From UBA3496 sp964558115 (GTDB lineage Bacteria > UBA8248), in NCBI GenBank assembly GCA_964558115.1, contig CAZLCI010000001.1, positions 7,829-71,828 on the forward strand: a DNA stretch of 64,000 bases, written 5' to 3'. The position numbers were made by a program, and so were the translations under genes. How positions within the stretch are numbered: the stretch's first letter is position 1; the number at the start of each line of letters is the position of its first letter. Of the stretch, positions 43,858 to 53,384 are shown piece by piece. The notes beneath the pieces were generated by a model, which saw only the letters and a list, made by a program, of their open reading frames with translations, had not been told where the DNA came from and ran no database searches.

Positions 43858-44214
43858 TTGTCTCAAGATTTTCTGCCTATTTTTATGATGATTGGATTAG
43901 CGACTTGTTTTGCTTTTTTGAATATTTGTATAACTTTTTTGTTTGGTAAGAGAACTCCTTCAAACAAAAAGAATGTAGCTTATGAATGTGGAATTATTCC
44001 TGAAACGAGTGCGAGAGGACGCTTTTCGATACAGTTCTTTTTGGTAGCAATCCTTTTTATTGTTTTTGATGTTGAAATAATTTTTTTATATCCATGGGCT
44101 GTTAATCTGAAAAGTCTTGGGGTTTTTGGTTTTGTGGCAGTTATGCCTTTTGTTTTCTTGCTTTTTGCAAGTTTAATTTATGAGTGGAAAAGAGGGGCTT
44201 TAGATTGGGATTAG
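43858..44214 (+). CDS. nuoA: NADH-quinone oxidoreductase subunit A (first set)
   Basis: The 118-residue, three-helix membrane subunit. The family loop YECGIIPETSARGRFSIQFF, with the conserved Cys, and the acidic pair in VFDVEIIFLYPWAV are intact. Together with NuoH and NuoD it lines the quinone entry. The TTG start follows AGAGG. Its last 10 bases overlap nuoB, as in the second set. Confidence 0.94.
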   Translation: MSQDFLPIFMMIGLATCFAFLNICITFLFGKRTPSNKKNVAYECGIIPETSARGRFSIQFFLVAILFIVFDVEIIFLYPWAVNLKSLGVFGFVAVMPFVFLLFASLIYEWKRGALDWD

Positions 44215-44693
44215 AAGAAAAACTGGAAGGTAGTGTTGTTCTAGGCAGGATATCTGACGCAATAAAATGGGCTAGAAAAAATAGTCTTTGGCCTGCACTT
44301 TTTGGTCTTGCATGTTGTGCTATAGAAATGATGTCTACTTCTGCTTCAAAATATGATATTTCTCGATTTGGAGCGGAGGTTTTTCGTGCTTCTCCTAGAC
44401 AAGCAGATTTAATGATTGTGGCGGGTAGAGTGTCAAAAAAAATGGCGCCGGTTTTAAGGCAGATTTATGATCAAATGCCAGAACCAAAATGGGTAATTTC
44501 CATGGGCGCATGCGCTTCAACCGGAGGTGTTTTTAATAATTATGCTCTCGTTCAAGGAGTAGATGAAGTAGTGCCCGTTGACATTTATGTGCCTGGTTGT
44601 CCTCCTAGGCCAGAGACACTTATAGACGGGATTTTAAAACTTCAAAAGAAAATTGAGGCGGAAGGTCTTGTTAGGAATAAAATCCTCAGTTGA
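44205..44693 (+). CDS. nuoB: NADH-quinone oxidoreductase subunit B (first set)
   Basis: Holds the N2 4Fe-4S cluster that reduces quinone. All four Cys ligands are present: the adjacent pair in GLACCAIEMM, one in MGACASTGG and one in PGCPPRPE. About 162 residues. The frame is open from GTG 44184, but the TTG at 44205 has GAGGGG at the right distance and gives a normal N-terminus. The start lies inside the end of nuoA. Confidence 0.93.
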   Translation: MGLEEKLEGSVVLGRISDAIKWARKNSLWPALFGLACCAIEMMSTSASKYDISRFGAEVFRASPRQADLMIVAGRVSKKMAPVLRQIYDQMPEPKWVISMGACASTGGVFNNYALVQGVDEVVPVDIYVPGCPPRPETLIDGILKLQKKIEAEGLVRNKILS

Positions 44694-44729
44694 TTTCCAT
44701 TTTTAGGTGAAAGATACAAAGGGTAAAAG

Positions 44730-45290
44730 ATGCAGAGTGAAATTGAAGATGAAGGTATGACTGTTGAAAATATTTTAGATCACGACGAAGATGTTATTGC
44801 TTTAAAAAAAAATTTTCATGATTCAAATCTTCTTTTTTTTAAATATTTAGATCAAATTACTGTTCAGATTTCTCCTTCTCAGATTCTCAGTGTTTCAAAA
44901 TTTTTGTTAAAAGAAAGAAATTTTAAGCAACTCAGTTTTCTAGCTGGTGTGGATTGTCTTGAACTAAATCAAGAATATAGATTTAAAGTTGTGTACTCAC
45001 TTCTTGATTTTGAAAGGAGTAAACGAATTCGTTTAGAGGTCATTTGTGAAAGTGATTTAATACCTAGTGTGCCTAGTGTTTGTTCTGTTTGGGCTGGCGC
45101 AAATTATCATGAGTCAGAAGCTTTTGATTTAGTTGGCATTCATTTTGAAGGGCATCCAAATTTAGAAAGAATTTTTACTCCCGAAGAATTTGAGGGTTTC
45201 CCACATCGCAAAGATTTTGATGTATCGTCTGAAACAGTAGAGTTTAGTTTTCGTCCTACTCCTGATGGTAAGCCTTCTGCTAAAGAATAA
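44730..45290 (+). CDS. nuoC: NADH-quinone oxidoreductase subunit C (first set)
   Basis: A 186-residue peripheral-arm subunit (30-kDa type). The family signature is seen as SVWAGANYHESEAFDLVGI followed by FEGHPNLERIF. It packs against NuoD near the quinone site. The first 30 residues are acidic. It is separate from NuoD here, unlike the fused NuoCD of E. coli. AAAGGG precedes the ATG. Confidence 0.92.
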   Translation: MQSEIEDEGMTVENILDHDEDVIALKKNFHDSNLLFFKYLDQITVQISPSQILSVSKFLLKERNFKQLSFLAGVDCLELNQEYRFKVVYSLLDFERSKRIRLEVICESDLIPSVPSVCSVWAGANYHESEAFDLVGIHFEGHPNLERIFTPEEFEGFPHRKDFDVSSETVEFSFRPTPDGKPSAKE

Positions 45291-45316
45291 GTTTAAATTA
45301 AAGAGATTACATAATT

Positions 45317-46540
45317 ATGTCCACAGAATTAGAAAAAGAACAAAATTATAGCGGAGAGACTCTAGGACCAATTGGTACGGAGAGAATGACTCTTAATATG
45401 GGTCCACAACATCCTTCTACTCACGGTGTTTTGAGAGTGTCTTTAGAATTAGAGGGTGAAACCGTTAAATCTTGTAAGCCTGTAATTGGATATCTTCATA
45501 CAGGTATAGAAAAAAATATGGAGGTTAAGACTTTTAATAAAGCATTGCCTATGACAGATAGGATGGATTATCTCGCACCCATGTCAAATAACTTAGGGTA
45601 TGTGCTTACAGTAGAGAAACTTCTTGGTATTGAAATTACTCGAAGGTGTTCTTATCTGCGAGTTTTGTTAGTAGAACTTACTAGATTAAATAGTCATCTT
45701 GTTTGGTTAGGCACACATGCTCTAGATTTAGGTGCGATGACCGTTTTTCTTTATTGTTTTCGAGAAAGAGAAAAACTCTTAAAGATTTTTGAAAAAGTTT
45801 CAGGTGTTCGTATGATGACAAGTTATTTTAGGGTTGGTGGAGTCGCAAGAGAACCTTACCCCGAATTTTACTCTGATTGTGAAGTCTTTTTGAAAGATTT
45901 TATTAGTAGAGTTAATGATTATGAAGAATTACTTACTGACAACCCTATTTTTAGAAGGCGAACAGAAGGCGTTTGTCCAATCACGAAAGAGAAGGCAATT
46001 GCTCTTGGAATTACAGGTCCTATACTTAGAGCTTGTGGAGTCTCTTATGATATAAGAAAAAAAGAACCATATTCTTGTTATCAGGAGTTTGACTTTAGTG
46101 TTCCGGTCGGGAAAAATGGCGATGTTTTCGATCGATATTCAGTTCGTATTTCGGAAATGCGTGAATCTCAGAAAATTGCTACTCAAGCTCTAAAGGGTAT
46201 GCCAGAAGGACCTCTAATGTCAGACGCTCCTAAAGTTGTTCCTGCTCCTAAGGAACAACTGTCTCATGATATGGAGGCTTTAATTCATCATTTTAAGATA
46301 TTTACTGAGGGTTATGATGTGCCGGCTGGTGAGGTGTATCAAGTTATTGAGTCTCCTCGCGGGGAACTAGGTTATTTTATAATAAGTGATGGGAGCACAA
46401 AACCATATAAAGTAAAAGTAAGAGCCCCAAGTTTTGCAAATTTACATTCTCTGTCTGAGATTACTTCAGAATGTTTAATAGGTGATGTAGTTGCTGCGAT
46501 AGGAAGTATTGATATTGTTTTAGGTGAAATTGATCGTTAA
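45317..46540 (+). CDS. nuoD: NADH-quinone oxidoreductase subunit D (first set)
   Basis: The 407-residue, 49-kDa-type subunit that forms the quinone pocket. NMGPQHPSTHGVLRV contains the His that contacts quinone. IGYLHTGIEK, YFRVGGVAREP and the end GEIDR are standard. Unlike its paralogue at 59971, it keeps a segment of about 25 residues (KEQLSHDMEALIHHFKIF and following) before the EVYQVIESPRGELG stretch, as in the common NADH-linked type. Confidence 0.94.
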   Translation: MSTELEKEQNYSGETLGPIGTERMTLNMGPQHPSTHGVLRVSLELEGETVKSCKPVIGYLHTGIEKNMEVKTFNKALPMTDRMDYLAPMSNNLGYVLTVEKLLGIEITRRCSYLRVLLVELTRLNSHLVWLGTHALDLGAMTVFLYCFREREKLLKIFEKVSGVRMMTSYFRVGGVAREPYPEFYSDCEVFLKDFISRVNDYEELLTDNPIFRRRTEGVCPITKEKAIALGITGPILRACGVSYDIRKKEPYSCYQEFDFSVPVGKNGDVFDRYSVRISEMRESQKIATQALKGMPEGPLMSDAPKVVPAPKEQLSHDMEALIHHFKIFTEGYDVPAGEVYQVIESPRGELGYFIISDGSTKPYKVKVRAPSFANLHSLSEITSECLIGDVVAAIGSIDIVLGEIDR

Positions 46541-46559
46541 ATTTAAGGAGTAATTCCGC

Positions 46560-47159
46560 TTGGTTTTTGCACACTTTCCAAATTCTTCAGATGAAGAAGA
46601 TTTTGAATTTTCAGACGAAAATAAAGAAGAGCTTGAAAGGATTGTTAAAAAATATCCTGTGAAACGTTCTGCTCTCATTCCTGCATTGATACTTATTCAA
46701 AAACAGGAGGGAAAAATTTCAAGTAAAGCTATGCAGTATCTTGCGAGTTATTTTGAGACCTCTGCAATGGAAATTTGGAGCGTAGTTAGTTTTTATACGA
46801 TGTTGAAAACTAAGGATATGGGCGAGTTTCATTTTCAAGTTTGTGATAATTTGTCTTGCGCATTACTGGGAGCAGGAAAATTAATTAATTTTCTAGAAAA
46901 ACGCTTGGATTGCCCTTCGGGAAAAACTCGTTCAGATAAAAAATTTTCTATAGAAAGAGTCGAATGTCTTGGTGCATGTGGAGGTGCCCCTTGTTTAATT
47001 ATCAATACTGATTATTTTGAAAATTTGACAGAAGAAATTTTAGAACCAATTATAGTTTCTTTAGAGAAAGGTGAAATCGTTTCTCCTATAGGAGCGGATG
47101 AAGTTGCTTTAAATTTGACAAAAGAGAGTTCCTTAGCTTCAGGTGAAAATAAAATATAG
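46560..47159 (+). CDS. nuoE: NADH-quinone oxidoreductase subunit E
   Basis: The 24-kDa-type subunit with cluster N1a. The thioredoxin-like fold has four Cys in the order CDNLSC (Cys-x4-Cys) and ECLGACGGAP (Cys-x3-Cys). At 199 residues it is a little longer than usual because of an acidic N-terminus (SSDEEDFEFSDENKEE) and a polar tail. TTG start after AAGGAG. There is only one copy in the window. Confidence 0.93.
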   Translation: MVFAHFPNSSDEEDFEFSDENKEELERIVKKYPVKRSALIPALILIQKQEGKISSKAMQYLASYFETSAMEIWSVVSFYTMLKTKDMGEFHFQVCDNLSCALLGAGKLINFLEKRLDCPSGKTRSDKKFSIERVECLGACGGAPCLIINTDYFENLTEEILEPIIVSLEKGEIVSPIGADEVALNLTKESSLASGENKI

Positions 47160-47180
47160 ACTATTTCAGAATGATTTTTT

Positions 47181-48494
47181 GTGGATAAAAATATGAATTT
47201 TACTTTAGAAAAAATTGTAACATCTCGTTTTGAAGATCCTGATTGTCAAAAAATAGATGCTTATGAAAAAACCTCGGGTTACCAAGCAATCAGATCTATT
47301 TTAAATAAAAATATTTCAAGCGAGGACGTAATTGAAATTGTAAAAACATCTGGTCTTCGAGGAAGAGGGGGTGCAGGTTTTCCATGTGGATTAAAGTGGA
47401 GTTTTGTTCCTAAAGTTGATGGTCCAAAATACTTAGCTGTGAATGCAGATGAAGGCGAACCAGGAACTTTTAAAGATCGAGAATTAATGCTTCGAGATCC
47501 GCATCAATTAATTGAAGGGATTTTAATTGCTTGTCATGCAGTTGGAATAGAGAAGGCGTACATTTATATTCGTGGAGAATACTCTGCTCCTATTTCAGTT
47601 GTTGAACAAGCACTAGAAGAGGCATATAAAAAGGGTTATGTAGGGGAAAATATTTTTGATAGCAATTTTGATTGTGATATTTACGTTCACTCTGGAGCCG
47701 GTGCATATATTTGTGGCGAGGAAACTGGTTTGCTAGAATCATTAGAAGGAAAACGAGGGCATCCACGTTTGAAACCCCCTTTTCCTGCTGTTGAAGGTTT
47801 GTATGGACGACCAACTGTAATTAATAATGTAGAAACACTCTGTAATCTACCTCATATTCTTAATAAAGGTGCTGACTGGTTTTCTCAGATAGGTATAAAT
47901 GAGAAAAATTCTGGAACTCGCATGTATTGTGTTTCTGGACATGTAAAAAAACCGGGACTCTATGAATTGCCACTCGGACTTACTTGTGAGGAGATCATTG
48001 AAGAGCATTGTGGTGGAATGATTAATGGTAAAAAATTAAAAGCGGTTATCCCAGGTGGTGCAAGTGCGCCAGTTTTAACTTCAAAAGAAGTTTATGAAGA
48101 TAAAATAAAGATGGATTTTGATTCTTTGGCTGCGGCAGGAAGCATGGGTGGAAGTGGTGGTGTTGTTGTAATGGATGAATCAACTTGTATGGTCGAAGTT
48201 GCTGCTAGACTTTCTCGTTTTTTCGAACATGAGTCTTGTGGTCAGTGTTCTGTTTGTCGTGAAGGAACAGGATGGGTTTCCGAAATAATATCTCGGATAG
48301 AAAATGGTAAAGGGGTCATGCAAGACATTTCTACTTTAAAGTCAATTGACCCAAATATGAGAGGAAATACAATATGTGTTTTATCAGATGCATGTGCGAT
48401 GATGTTCGGGGCAATTTTAAATAAATTTGAAGATGAATTTGAGGAGCATATAAGAAAGAAATGTTGTCCACTTAATAGTCCATATTCGGTCTAA
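47181..48494 (+). CDS. nuoF: NADH-quinone oxidoreductase subunit F
   Basis: Binds NADH, FMN and cluster N3. GLRGRGGAGFPCGLKWSF and NADEGEPGTFKDRELM form the FMN/NADH pocket, and GAYICGEETGLLESLEGKRG is the family loop. The N3 ligands are in ESCGQCSVCREGTGW, with a fourth Cys in GNTICVLSDACA. 437 residues, as expected. GTG 47181 and ATG 47193 are both possible starts. Single copy. Confidence 0.94.
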   Translation: MDKNMNFTLEKIVTSRFEDPDCQKIDAYEKTSGYQAIRSILNKNISSEDVIEIVKTSGLRGRGGAGFPCGLKWSFVPKVDGPKYLAVNADEGEPGTFKDRELMLRDPHQLIEGILIACHAVGIEKAYIYIRGEYSAPISVVEQALEEAYKKGYVGENIFDSNFDCDIYVHSGAGAYICGEETGLLESLEGKRGHPRLKPPFPAVEGLYGRPTVINNVETLCNLPHILNKGADWFSQIGINEKNSGTRMYCVSGHVKKPGLYELPLGLTCEEIIEEHCGGMINGKKLKAVIPGGASAPVLTSKEVYEDKIKMDFDSLAAAGSMGGSGGVVVMDESTCMVEVAARLSRFFEHESCGQCSVCREGTGWVSEIISRIENGKGVMQDISTLKSIDPNMRGNTICVLSDACAMMFGAILNKFEDEFEEHIRKKCCPLNSPYSV

Positions 48495-48519
48495 TTAAAA
48501 TTAGTATTGGAGATTCAGT

Positions 48520-51033
48520 TTGTCACAAGAATCAAACATAAATTTTATTTTTAATGGAAAAGAGTTAAAGGCAAAAAATGGTGAGCCTATTATTCAAGCT
48601 GCCCTAGATGCAGGAATACATATCCCTCATTTTTGTTATCACAAAAATCTTTCAGTGGTTGGTCAGTGTCGCGCATGTTTAGTAGAAATCACAGATGCTG
48701 GAAATGGGAAACCAATCCCTAAACTGCAACCTTCTTGTGCAACATTTGCTTCGGAAGGAATGGTTGTAAGTTCTAAAACACCAAAGGTAGACGAAGCTCA
48801 AAAGGGTGTTTTTGAATTTCTCTTAAAAAATCATCCTTTAGATTGTCCTGTATGCGATCAGGGTGGAGAGTGTCCGTTGCAAGACCAAACTATGTCTTAT
48901 GCTAATGCAATCAGTCGTACTCAAGAGCTTAGACGAATTTTTCCAAAAAAAGAAATTAGTCCGTTTATTAAACCTGAGATGAATCGTTGTGTTCATTGTA
49001 CGCGCTGTATACGATTTACTTCCGAAATTGACGGTGGAGAAGAATTTGGTTGGGCTTTTAGAGGAGATAAAACTGAAGTGGGAATTTATGAGGATCTTCC
49101 ACTATCTAGTATAGTTTCAGGAAATGTAATTGATATTTGCCCTGTAGGTGCTCTTACAGATAATAAATATCGCTTTACTTCGAGAGTATGGGAGATGGAA
49201 CATAAAGATACATCCTGTACTCTGTGTAGTATTGGTTGTAAGCAGCGTGTCTGGTCACAAGAGGGAGTTTTGAAAAGAGTAACAGCTTCTGAAAACCCAG
49301 ATGTGAATGATACCTGGATATGTGATGTTGCACGGTATGGTTGGAGCGGAGTCCATGCTGAAAATAGAATTAGTAAACCAATGATTAAAGTAGATGGTAC
49401 TTTAAAAGAAGTTGATTGGCATGATGCGGTTCAGTATATAGCAGAAAAGTATATTTCTTTAAAACAAATAAATGGAGGGAACTCGTTTGCTGGTATAGGT
49501 GGTTCTTATTCAAGCAATGAGACTGCATACCAATTCCAAAAATTCTTTCGTACTGTTTTAGAAAGCGAAAAAATAGATTGCAGAATACATCCACGTGATT
49601 TTTCGCAAACTGTTGCACAAATTTCTGTTTTCGGCCACACAGGTGGTTTTGCTAACTTATTGGATTTATCAAATTCTGATCATATTGTTTTGTTCGGTTC
49701 TGATCCTTTTTTAGAGCATCCGATTTTAGCTCTTCAAATAAGAAAAGCTCATTCAAAAGGTGCTTATATAGATAGTGTTAATCCTAGGAAAATCGATTTA
49801 CGTTTAAATAATAGGATGTCTCATTTTGTCCCATCGATAGGTCAAGAGATCAATTTTATTAAAGCAATTCAAAAAATTGTTTCAAAAAAACTCTTTCAAG
49901 ATGGAAAGTCTAATTTGAGCAATGACAATCAATCAAAAGGATTTGATCGACTAGATGAGTTTCTGGAAAGAGTTTCTGCTGAAAATATAAATGAAAGTGA
50001 AATGGAAATGTCTCTCTTAGAAGAAATTGCGAATAGATTGATATCAAAGAAAGATAAACTCACCTTTGTGATTGGCCCTTTTATAAGTGATTTTTCTTTA
50101 AACTTAGAAATCTTGAATCTTGCGAAGATTCTCGATTGTAATTTCTTTTATGCTAGTGTTCCACCGAATCTTCAAGGTGCATTTGATATGATTTCTCCTT
50201 CAATCGAGGCAAAAAATGAAGAAATTTTTGATTCTATTTTATCAGGTGATATTTCTTCATTGTATTTGATGGATTGTGACCCTGTTTCAGAACACCCTAA
50301 TGGAAAATTAGTCCGAGAGGCTATGGAGTCTTCCTGTTTCGTTCTTGTTCACGCTTCACATGTAAATGCTACTGTCCCTTTTGCTGATGTGATTTTGCCA
50401 TCATTAACCTCTTATGAAGAAAATGGTTCTTATACAAATATAGAGAGAAGAGTTTTAAGAAATAGAAGGGCGATTAAACCTGTTAATGGTTTATATGGAA
50501 AAGAAACTTGGAAAGTTTTTAGCGAAATTGCAAAAGCTATGGAAATTCCAATGAAGACAAATTCTATAGAGCAAATACAAACTGAAATTTCTAAATCCTT
50601 AGATGATTATGAGTTTGTTTATACAGCCTCAAAACCGTATGGAATTTGCTTATCTCAAGAAAAAGAAGGGCAGTTTGTATTTTCAGAAACATCTACTGTG
50701 GAAGAGATGGACGAACATAGTCTCAAATTAATTTTAACTCCCCATTTACCTCTTTCGGGTGTTTATGTTTCCTCTTCATTTCATCTTTGGGATATGCCAG
50801 GTGCATGTATACGAATGTGTGAGGCAGATGGAAAAATGTTTGATGTTTCGAATGGGGACGAGATCGAATTTAAAGTTGGAGAGAAAATTTTAAAATTGCC
50901 AGTCGAAATTGATCGATCTATTCCTGCTGGTCTAGTTTTCGCTCCCGAAGGGTTTTTGAAAATTTACAATGATAGTTTATTAAATATTGGAGAATTTTCT
51001 TTGCTCTTAGAAGAGAAGCAAGAAAATTCATAG
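48520..51033 (+). CDS. nuoG: NADH-quinone oxidoreductase subunit G
   Basis: The 837-residue, 75-kDa-type subunit. In order it has a 2Fe-2S ferredoxin domain (CYHKNLSVVGQCRACLVEI), the His-Cys3 and Cys4 cluster sites (HPLDCPVCDQGGECPLQDQ and CVHCTRCIRFTSE), and then a molybdopterin-type domain that starts with CTLCSIGCKQRVW...WICD. That last Cys4 set would bind the extra N7 cluster found only in some bacteria. TTG start after GGAG. Single copy. Confidence 0.93.
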   Translation: MSQESNINFIFNGKELKAKNGEPIIQAALDAGIHIPHFCYHKNLSVVGQCRACLVEITDAGNGKPIPKLQPSCATFASEGMVVSSKTPKVDEAQKGVFEFLLKNHPLDCPVCDQGGECPLQDQTMSYANAISRTQELRRIFPKKEISPFIKPEMNRCVHCTRCIRFTSEIDGGEEFGWAFRGDKTEVGIYEDLPLSSIVSGNVIDICPVGALTDNKYRFTSRVWEMEHKDTSCTLCSIGCKQRVWSQEGVLKRVTASENPDVNDTWICDVARYGWSGVHAENRISKPMIKVDGTLKEVDWHDAVQYIAEKYISLKQINGGNSFAGIGGSYSSNETAYQFQKFFRTVLESEKIDCRIHPRDFSQTVAQISVFGHTGGFANLLDLSNSDHIVLFGSDPFLEHPILALQIRKAHSKGAYIDSVNPRKIDLRLNNRMSHFVPSIGQEINFIKAIQKIVSKKLFQDGKSNLSNDNQSKGFDRLDEFLERVSAENINESEMEMSLLEEIANRLISKKDKLTFVIGPFISDFSLNLEILNLAKILDCNFFYASVPPNLQGAFDMISPSIEAKNEEIFDSILSGDISSLYLMDCDPVSEHPNGKLVREAMESSCFVLVHASHVNATVPFADVILPSLTSYEENGSYTNIERRVLRNRRAIKPVNGLYGKETWKVFSEIAKAMEIPMKTNSIEQIQTEISKSLDDYEFVYTASKPYGICLSQEKEGQFVFSETSTVEEMDEHSLKLILTPHLPLSGVYVSSSFHLWDMPGACIRMCEADGKMFDVSNGDEIEFKVGEKILKLPVEIDRSIPAGLVFAPEGFLKIYNDSLLNIGEFSLLLEEKQENS

Positions 51034-51044
51034 GGATTTAAAAA

Positions 51045-52028
51045 ATGGCGATTGCAGGTGTAATTTTAATTAAAGTGATTGTAGTTTTTACCGTTTTATT
51101 AGTTCTTGCTGCTTATATGACCTGGATGGAACGAAGAGTTTTTGCTTTAGTTCAGGTTCGAGTAGGACCAAATCGGGTTGGTCCCGCAGGTCTTCTTCAG
51201 CCAATTGCTGACGGAATAAAACTAATGTTCAAAGAAACTTTGATTCCTGCAGATGCAAATAAAATTGTTTTTATTTTAGCTCCTACACTGACTCTCATTC
51301 CAGCTTTATCTTCTATTGCAGTTATTCCCTTTGGAGATCAAGTTGAGATTTTTGGCTATAAGGTCGACTTGTTTTTGGCTGATGTAAATATTGGAATACT
51401 ATATATTTTTGCTCTGAGTGGACTTGGTGTATACGGGATTGTTCTTGGTTCTTGGTCTTCAAATAGCAAATATCCTTTGCTTGGTGGACTGCGTTCTGCA
51501 GCCCAGTTAATTAGTTATGAATTGTCATTAGGAATGTCATTGCTTGGTGTAGTTATGTTGTCAGAGACATTAAGTTTAAAAGGAATTGTTGATGCGCAAT
51601 CTGAAATACCTTTTATCATTTTACAGCCTCTAGGGTTTGTATTGTTTGTAATTTGTATGTTAGCAGAGACGAATCGAGCTCCATTTGATTTGCCTGAGGC
51701 TGAAAGTGAGCTAACAGGAGGATTCCACACTGAGTATAGTAGTATGCATTTTGCAGTATATTTTCTTGCTGAATATTGCAATATGATTACTCTTTCAGCA
51801 GTTGGTGCAACTTTCTTTTTGGGAGGATGGAGAGGCCCGTTCTTACCGCCAGTTGTTTGGTTTTTAATAAAAGTAATAGCTTTCATGTTTTTCTTTATGT
51901 GGTTAAGAGCAACTACGCCAAGGTTGAGATATGATCAATTGATGGATTTTGGTTGGAAGATTTTGCTTCCTGTCTCGATTTTAAATGCGGTAGCAACTGC
52001 AGGAGCTATAACTTTTTTTAATTTATAA
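51045..52028 (+). CDS. nuoH: NADH-quinone oxidoreductase subunit H (first set)
   Basis: The 327-residue, eight-helix subunit that joins the quinone tunnel to the proton path. The conserved cytoplasmic loop ETNRAPFDLPEAESELTGGF and its continuation HTEYSSMHF are intact. So are the N-terminal VRVGPNRVGPAGLLQPIADG and the C-terminal RATTPRLRYDQLMDFGWK. AGGGATTT precedes the ATG. Confidence 0.94.
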   Translation: MAIAGVILIKVIVVFTVLLVLAAYMTWMERRVFALVQVRVGPNRVGPAGLLQPIADGIKLMFKETLIPADANKIVFILAPTLTLIPALSSIAVIPFGDQVEIFGYKVDLFLADVNIGILYIFALSGLGVYGIVLGSWSSNSKYPLLGGLRSAAQLISYELSLGMSLLGVVMLSETLSLKGIVDAQSEIPFIILQPLGFVLFVICMLAETNRAPFDLPEAESELTGGFHTEYSSMHFAVYFLAEYCNMITLSAVGATFFLGGWRGPFLPPVVWFLIKVIAFMFFFMWLRATTPRLRYDQLMDFGWKILLPVSILNAVATAGAITFFNL

Positions 52029-52052
52029 ACTTCAGAAATATGAGGGATTTCA

Positions 52053-52532
52053 ATGTTTACAGCTATTTTTAGAGGTCTTTGGCTTACCCTGAAACATTCC
52101 TGGAAAAGCCGTGAGACGGTTCAATATCCTGAGCAAAAAGAGATTATGCCAAAAGGGTATAGGGGCTTACATAAACTTCTTCGGTGGGAGGACGGTCTTG
52201 AGCGTTGTGTTGGATGTAAACTTTGTTCTGCTGCTTGTCCAGTTGATTGTATATATGTTGAGTCTGAAGAGAATGAGTCTAATTCTCCTGTTTCTAAGGG
52301 AGAGAGGTATGCATCTATTTATGAGATCAATGAACTGAGATGTATTTTTTGTGGATACTGTGAAGAAGCATGTCCGGTTGGTGCAATTGTTCTTAGCAAC
52401 GAGTACGAATTTTGCGCTGATGACAGAAATAAATTTTTATATGAAAAAGAAGATTTTTTAGTAGATAGGAACGAAGATTATCCTGAATTGAAAAATCGTT
52501 ATCCTGAAGAAAAACTTCTTACATATTTATAG
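52053..52532 (+). CDS. nuoI: NADH-quinone oxidoreductase subunit I
   Basis: The 159-residue, 8Fe ferredoxin-like subunit with clusters N6a and N6b: CVGCKLCSAACPVDC and CIFCGYCEEACPVGAI give both Cys4 sets. It forms the last part of the electron wire before N2. GAGGGATTTCA precedes the ATG. It lies between nuoH and nuoJ here, whereas the second set goes from nuoH directly to nuoJ without it. Confidence 0.95.
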   Translation: MFTAIFRGLWLTLKHSWKSRETVQYPEQKEIMPKGYRGLHKLLRWEDGLERCVGCKLCSAACPVDCIYVESEENESNSPVSKGERYASIYEINELRCIFCGYCEEACPVGAIVLSNEYEFCADDRNKFLYEKEDFLVDRNEDYPELKNRYPEEKLLTYL

Positions 52533-52544
52533 GGTTTATGATTT

Positions 52545-53063
52545 ATGGCTTCAACTTTAGTTTTTTATTTCTTGGCTGTAGTGACCACAGTTGGCGCAGT
52601 TTCTGTTGTTGCCTTACCTAATCCGATGTATTGCGTTTTTAGTTTGATAGTAACTTTCCTTGGTCTTGCTGGATTATTCTTATCTTTGAACGCCCAATTT
52701 GTTGCGATTGTTCAAATTATTGTTTATGCAAGTGCGATAATGATGCTTTTCTTGTTTGTGATTATGCTCATAAATTTAGACAAAGAAGAAAAAAAAGATT
52801 TAAAAATTCCTTTTCAAAAACTTCTAGGCATTGTTTTTGGTTTATTCGTTTTTTTGGTCTTAATAATTGTTTTGAAAGATATGACTATTTCTGACCAACT
52901 CAAGGGAGTTTTCACTTCGCAGTTTATTAATGAAGTTGGAAATACTCAGTTAATAGGCCAATTGTTGCTATCGAAATATCTTTTACCTTTTCAAACAATG
53001 GGAGTCCTTCTTTTTGTCGGCATCATTGGAGCAGTTGTTTTAGGAAGAAAAAAAAGCCGTTAA
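52545..53063 (+). CDS. nuoJ: NADH-quinone oxidoreductase subunit J (first set)
   Basis: A 172-residue membrane subunit with five helices. The N-terminal NPMYCVFSLIVTFLGLAGLF and FVAIVQIIVYASAIMMLFLF carry the pi-bulge region of the third helix. The C-terminal GVLLFVGIIGAVVLGRKK is standard. It takes part in proton transfer near the quinone site. The gap to nuoI is 12 bases. Confidence 0.92.
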   Translation: MASTLVFYFLAVVTTVGAVSVVALPNPMYCVFSLIVTFLGLAGLFLSLNAQFVAIVQIIVYASAIMMLFLFVIMLINLDKEEKKDLKIPFQKLLGIVFGLFVFLVLIIVLKDMTISDQLKGVFTSQFINEVGNTQLIGQLLLSKYLLPFQTMGVLLFVGIIGAVVLGRKKSR

Positions 53064-53080
53064 TTTTAGGATGAAAATAT

Positions 53081-53383
53081 ATGGTACCTTTAGAAAATTA
53101 TCTCTTTCTTAGTTCAATTCTTTTTACGTTGGGTGTTATTGGCGTAATTGTAAGACGTAGTGTGATAGTTGTTATTTTATGTATAGAACTTATGATGAGT
53201 GGTGCGAATCTTGCCTTTGTAAGTTATGGATATTTTTTAAATTCTATGGATGGGCAACTTATTGTTTTTTTTGTTATGGCTGTAGCTGCTGCAGAAGCGG
53301 CGATTGGTTTGGCGATTGTTGTAATGATATACAGGAATCGAGAATCTACTGACCTTGACGAAGTCAATTTGTTGAAATTTTAA
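53081..53383 (+). CDS. nuoK: NADH-quinone oxidoreductase subunit K (first set)
   Basis: A 100-residue, three-helix subunit. The conserved Glu residues of the proton path lie in CIELMMSGANLAF and in VMAVAAAEAAIGLAIVVMI; the end DEVNLLKF is shared with the second copy. Ribosome site AGGATG. The nuoL start follows after one base. Confidence 0.94.
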   Translation: MVPLENYLFLSSILFTLGVIGVIVRRSVIVVILCIELMMSGANLAFVSYGYFLNSMDGQLIVFFVMAVAAAEAAIGLAIVVMIYRNRESTDLDEVNLLKF

Positions 53384-53384
53384 T

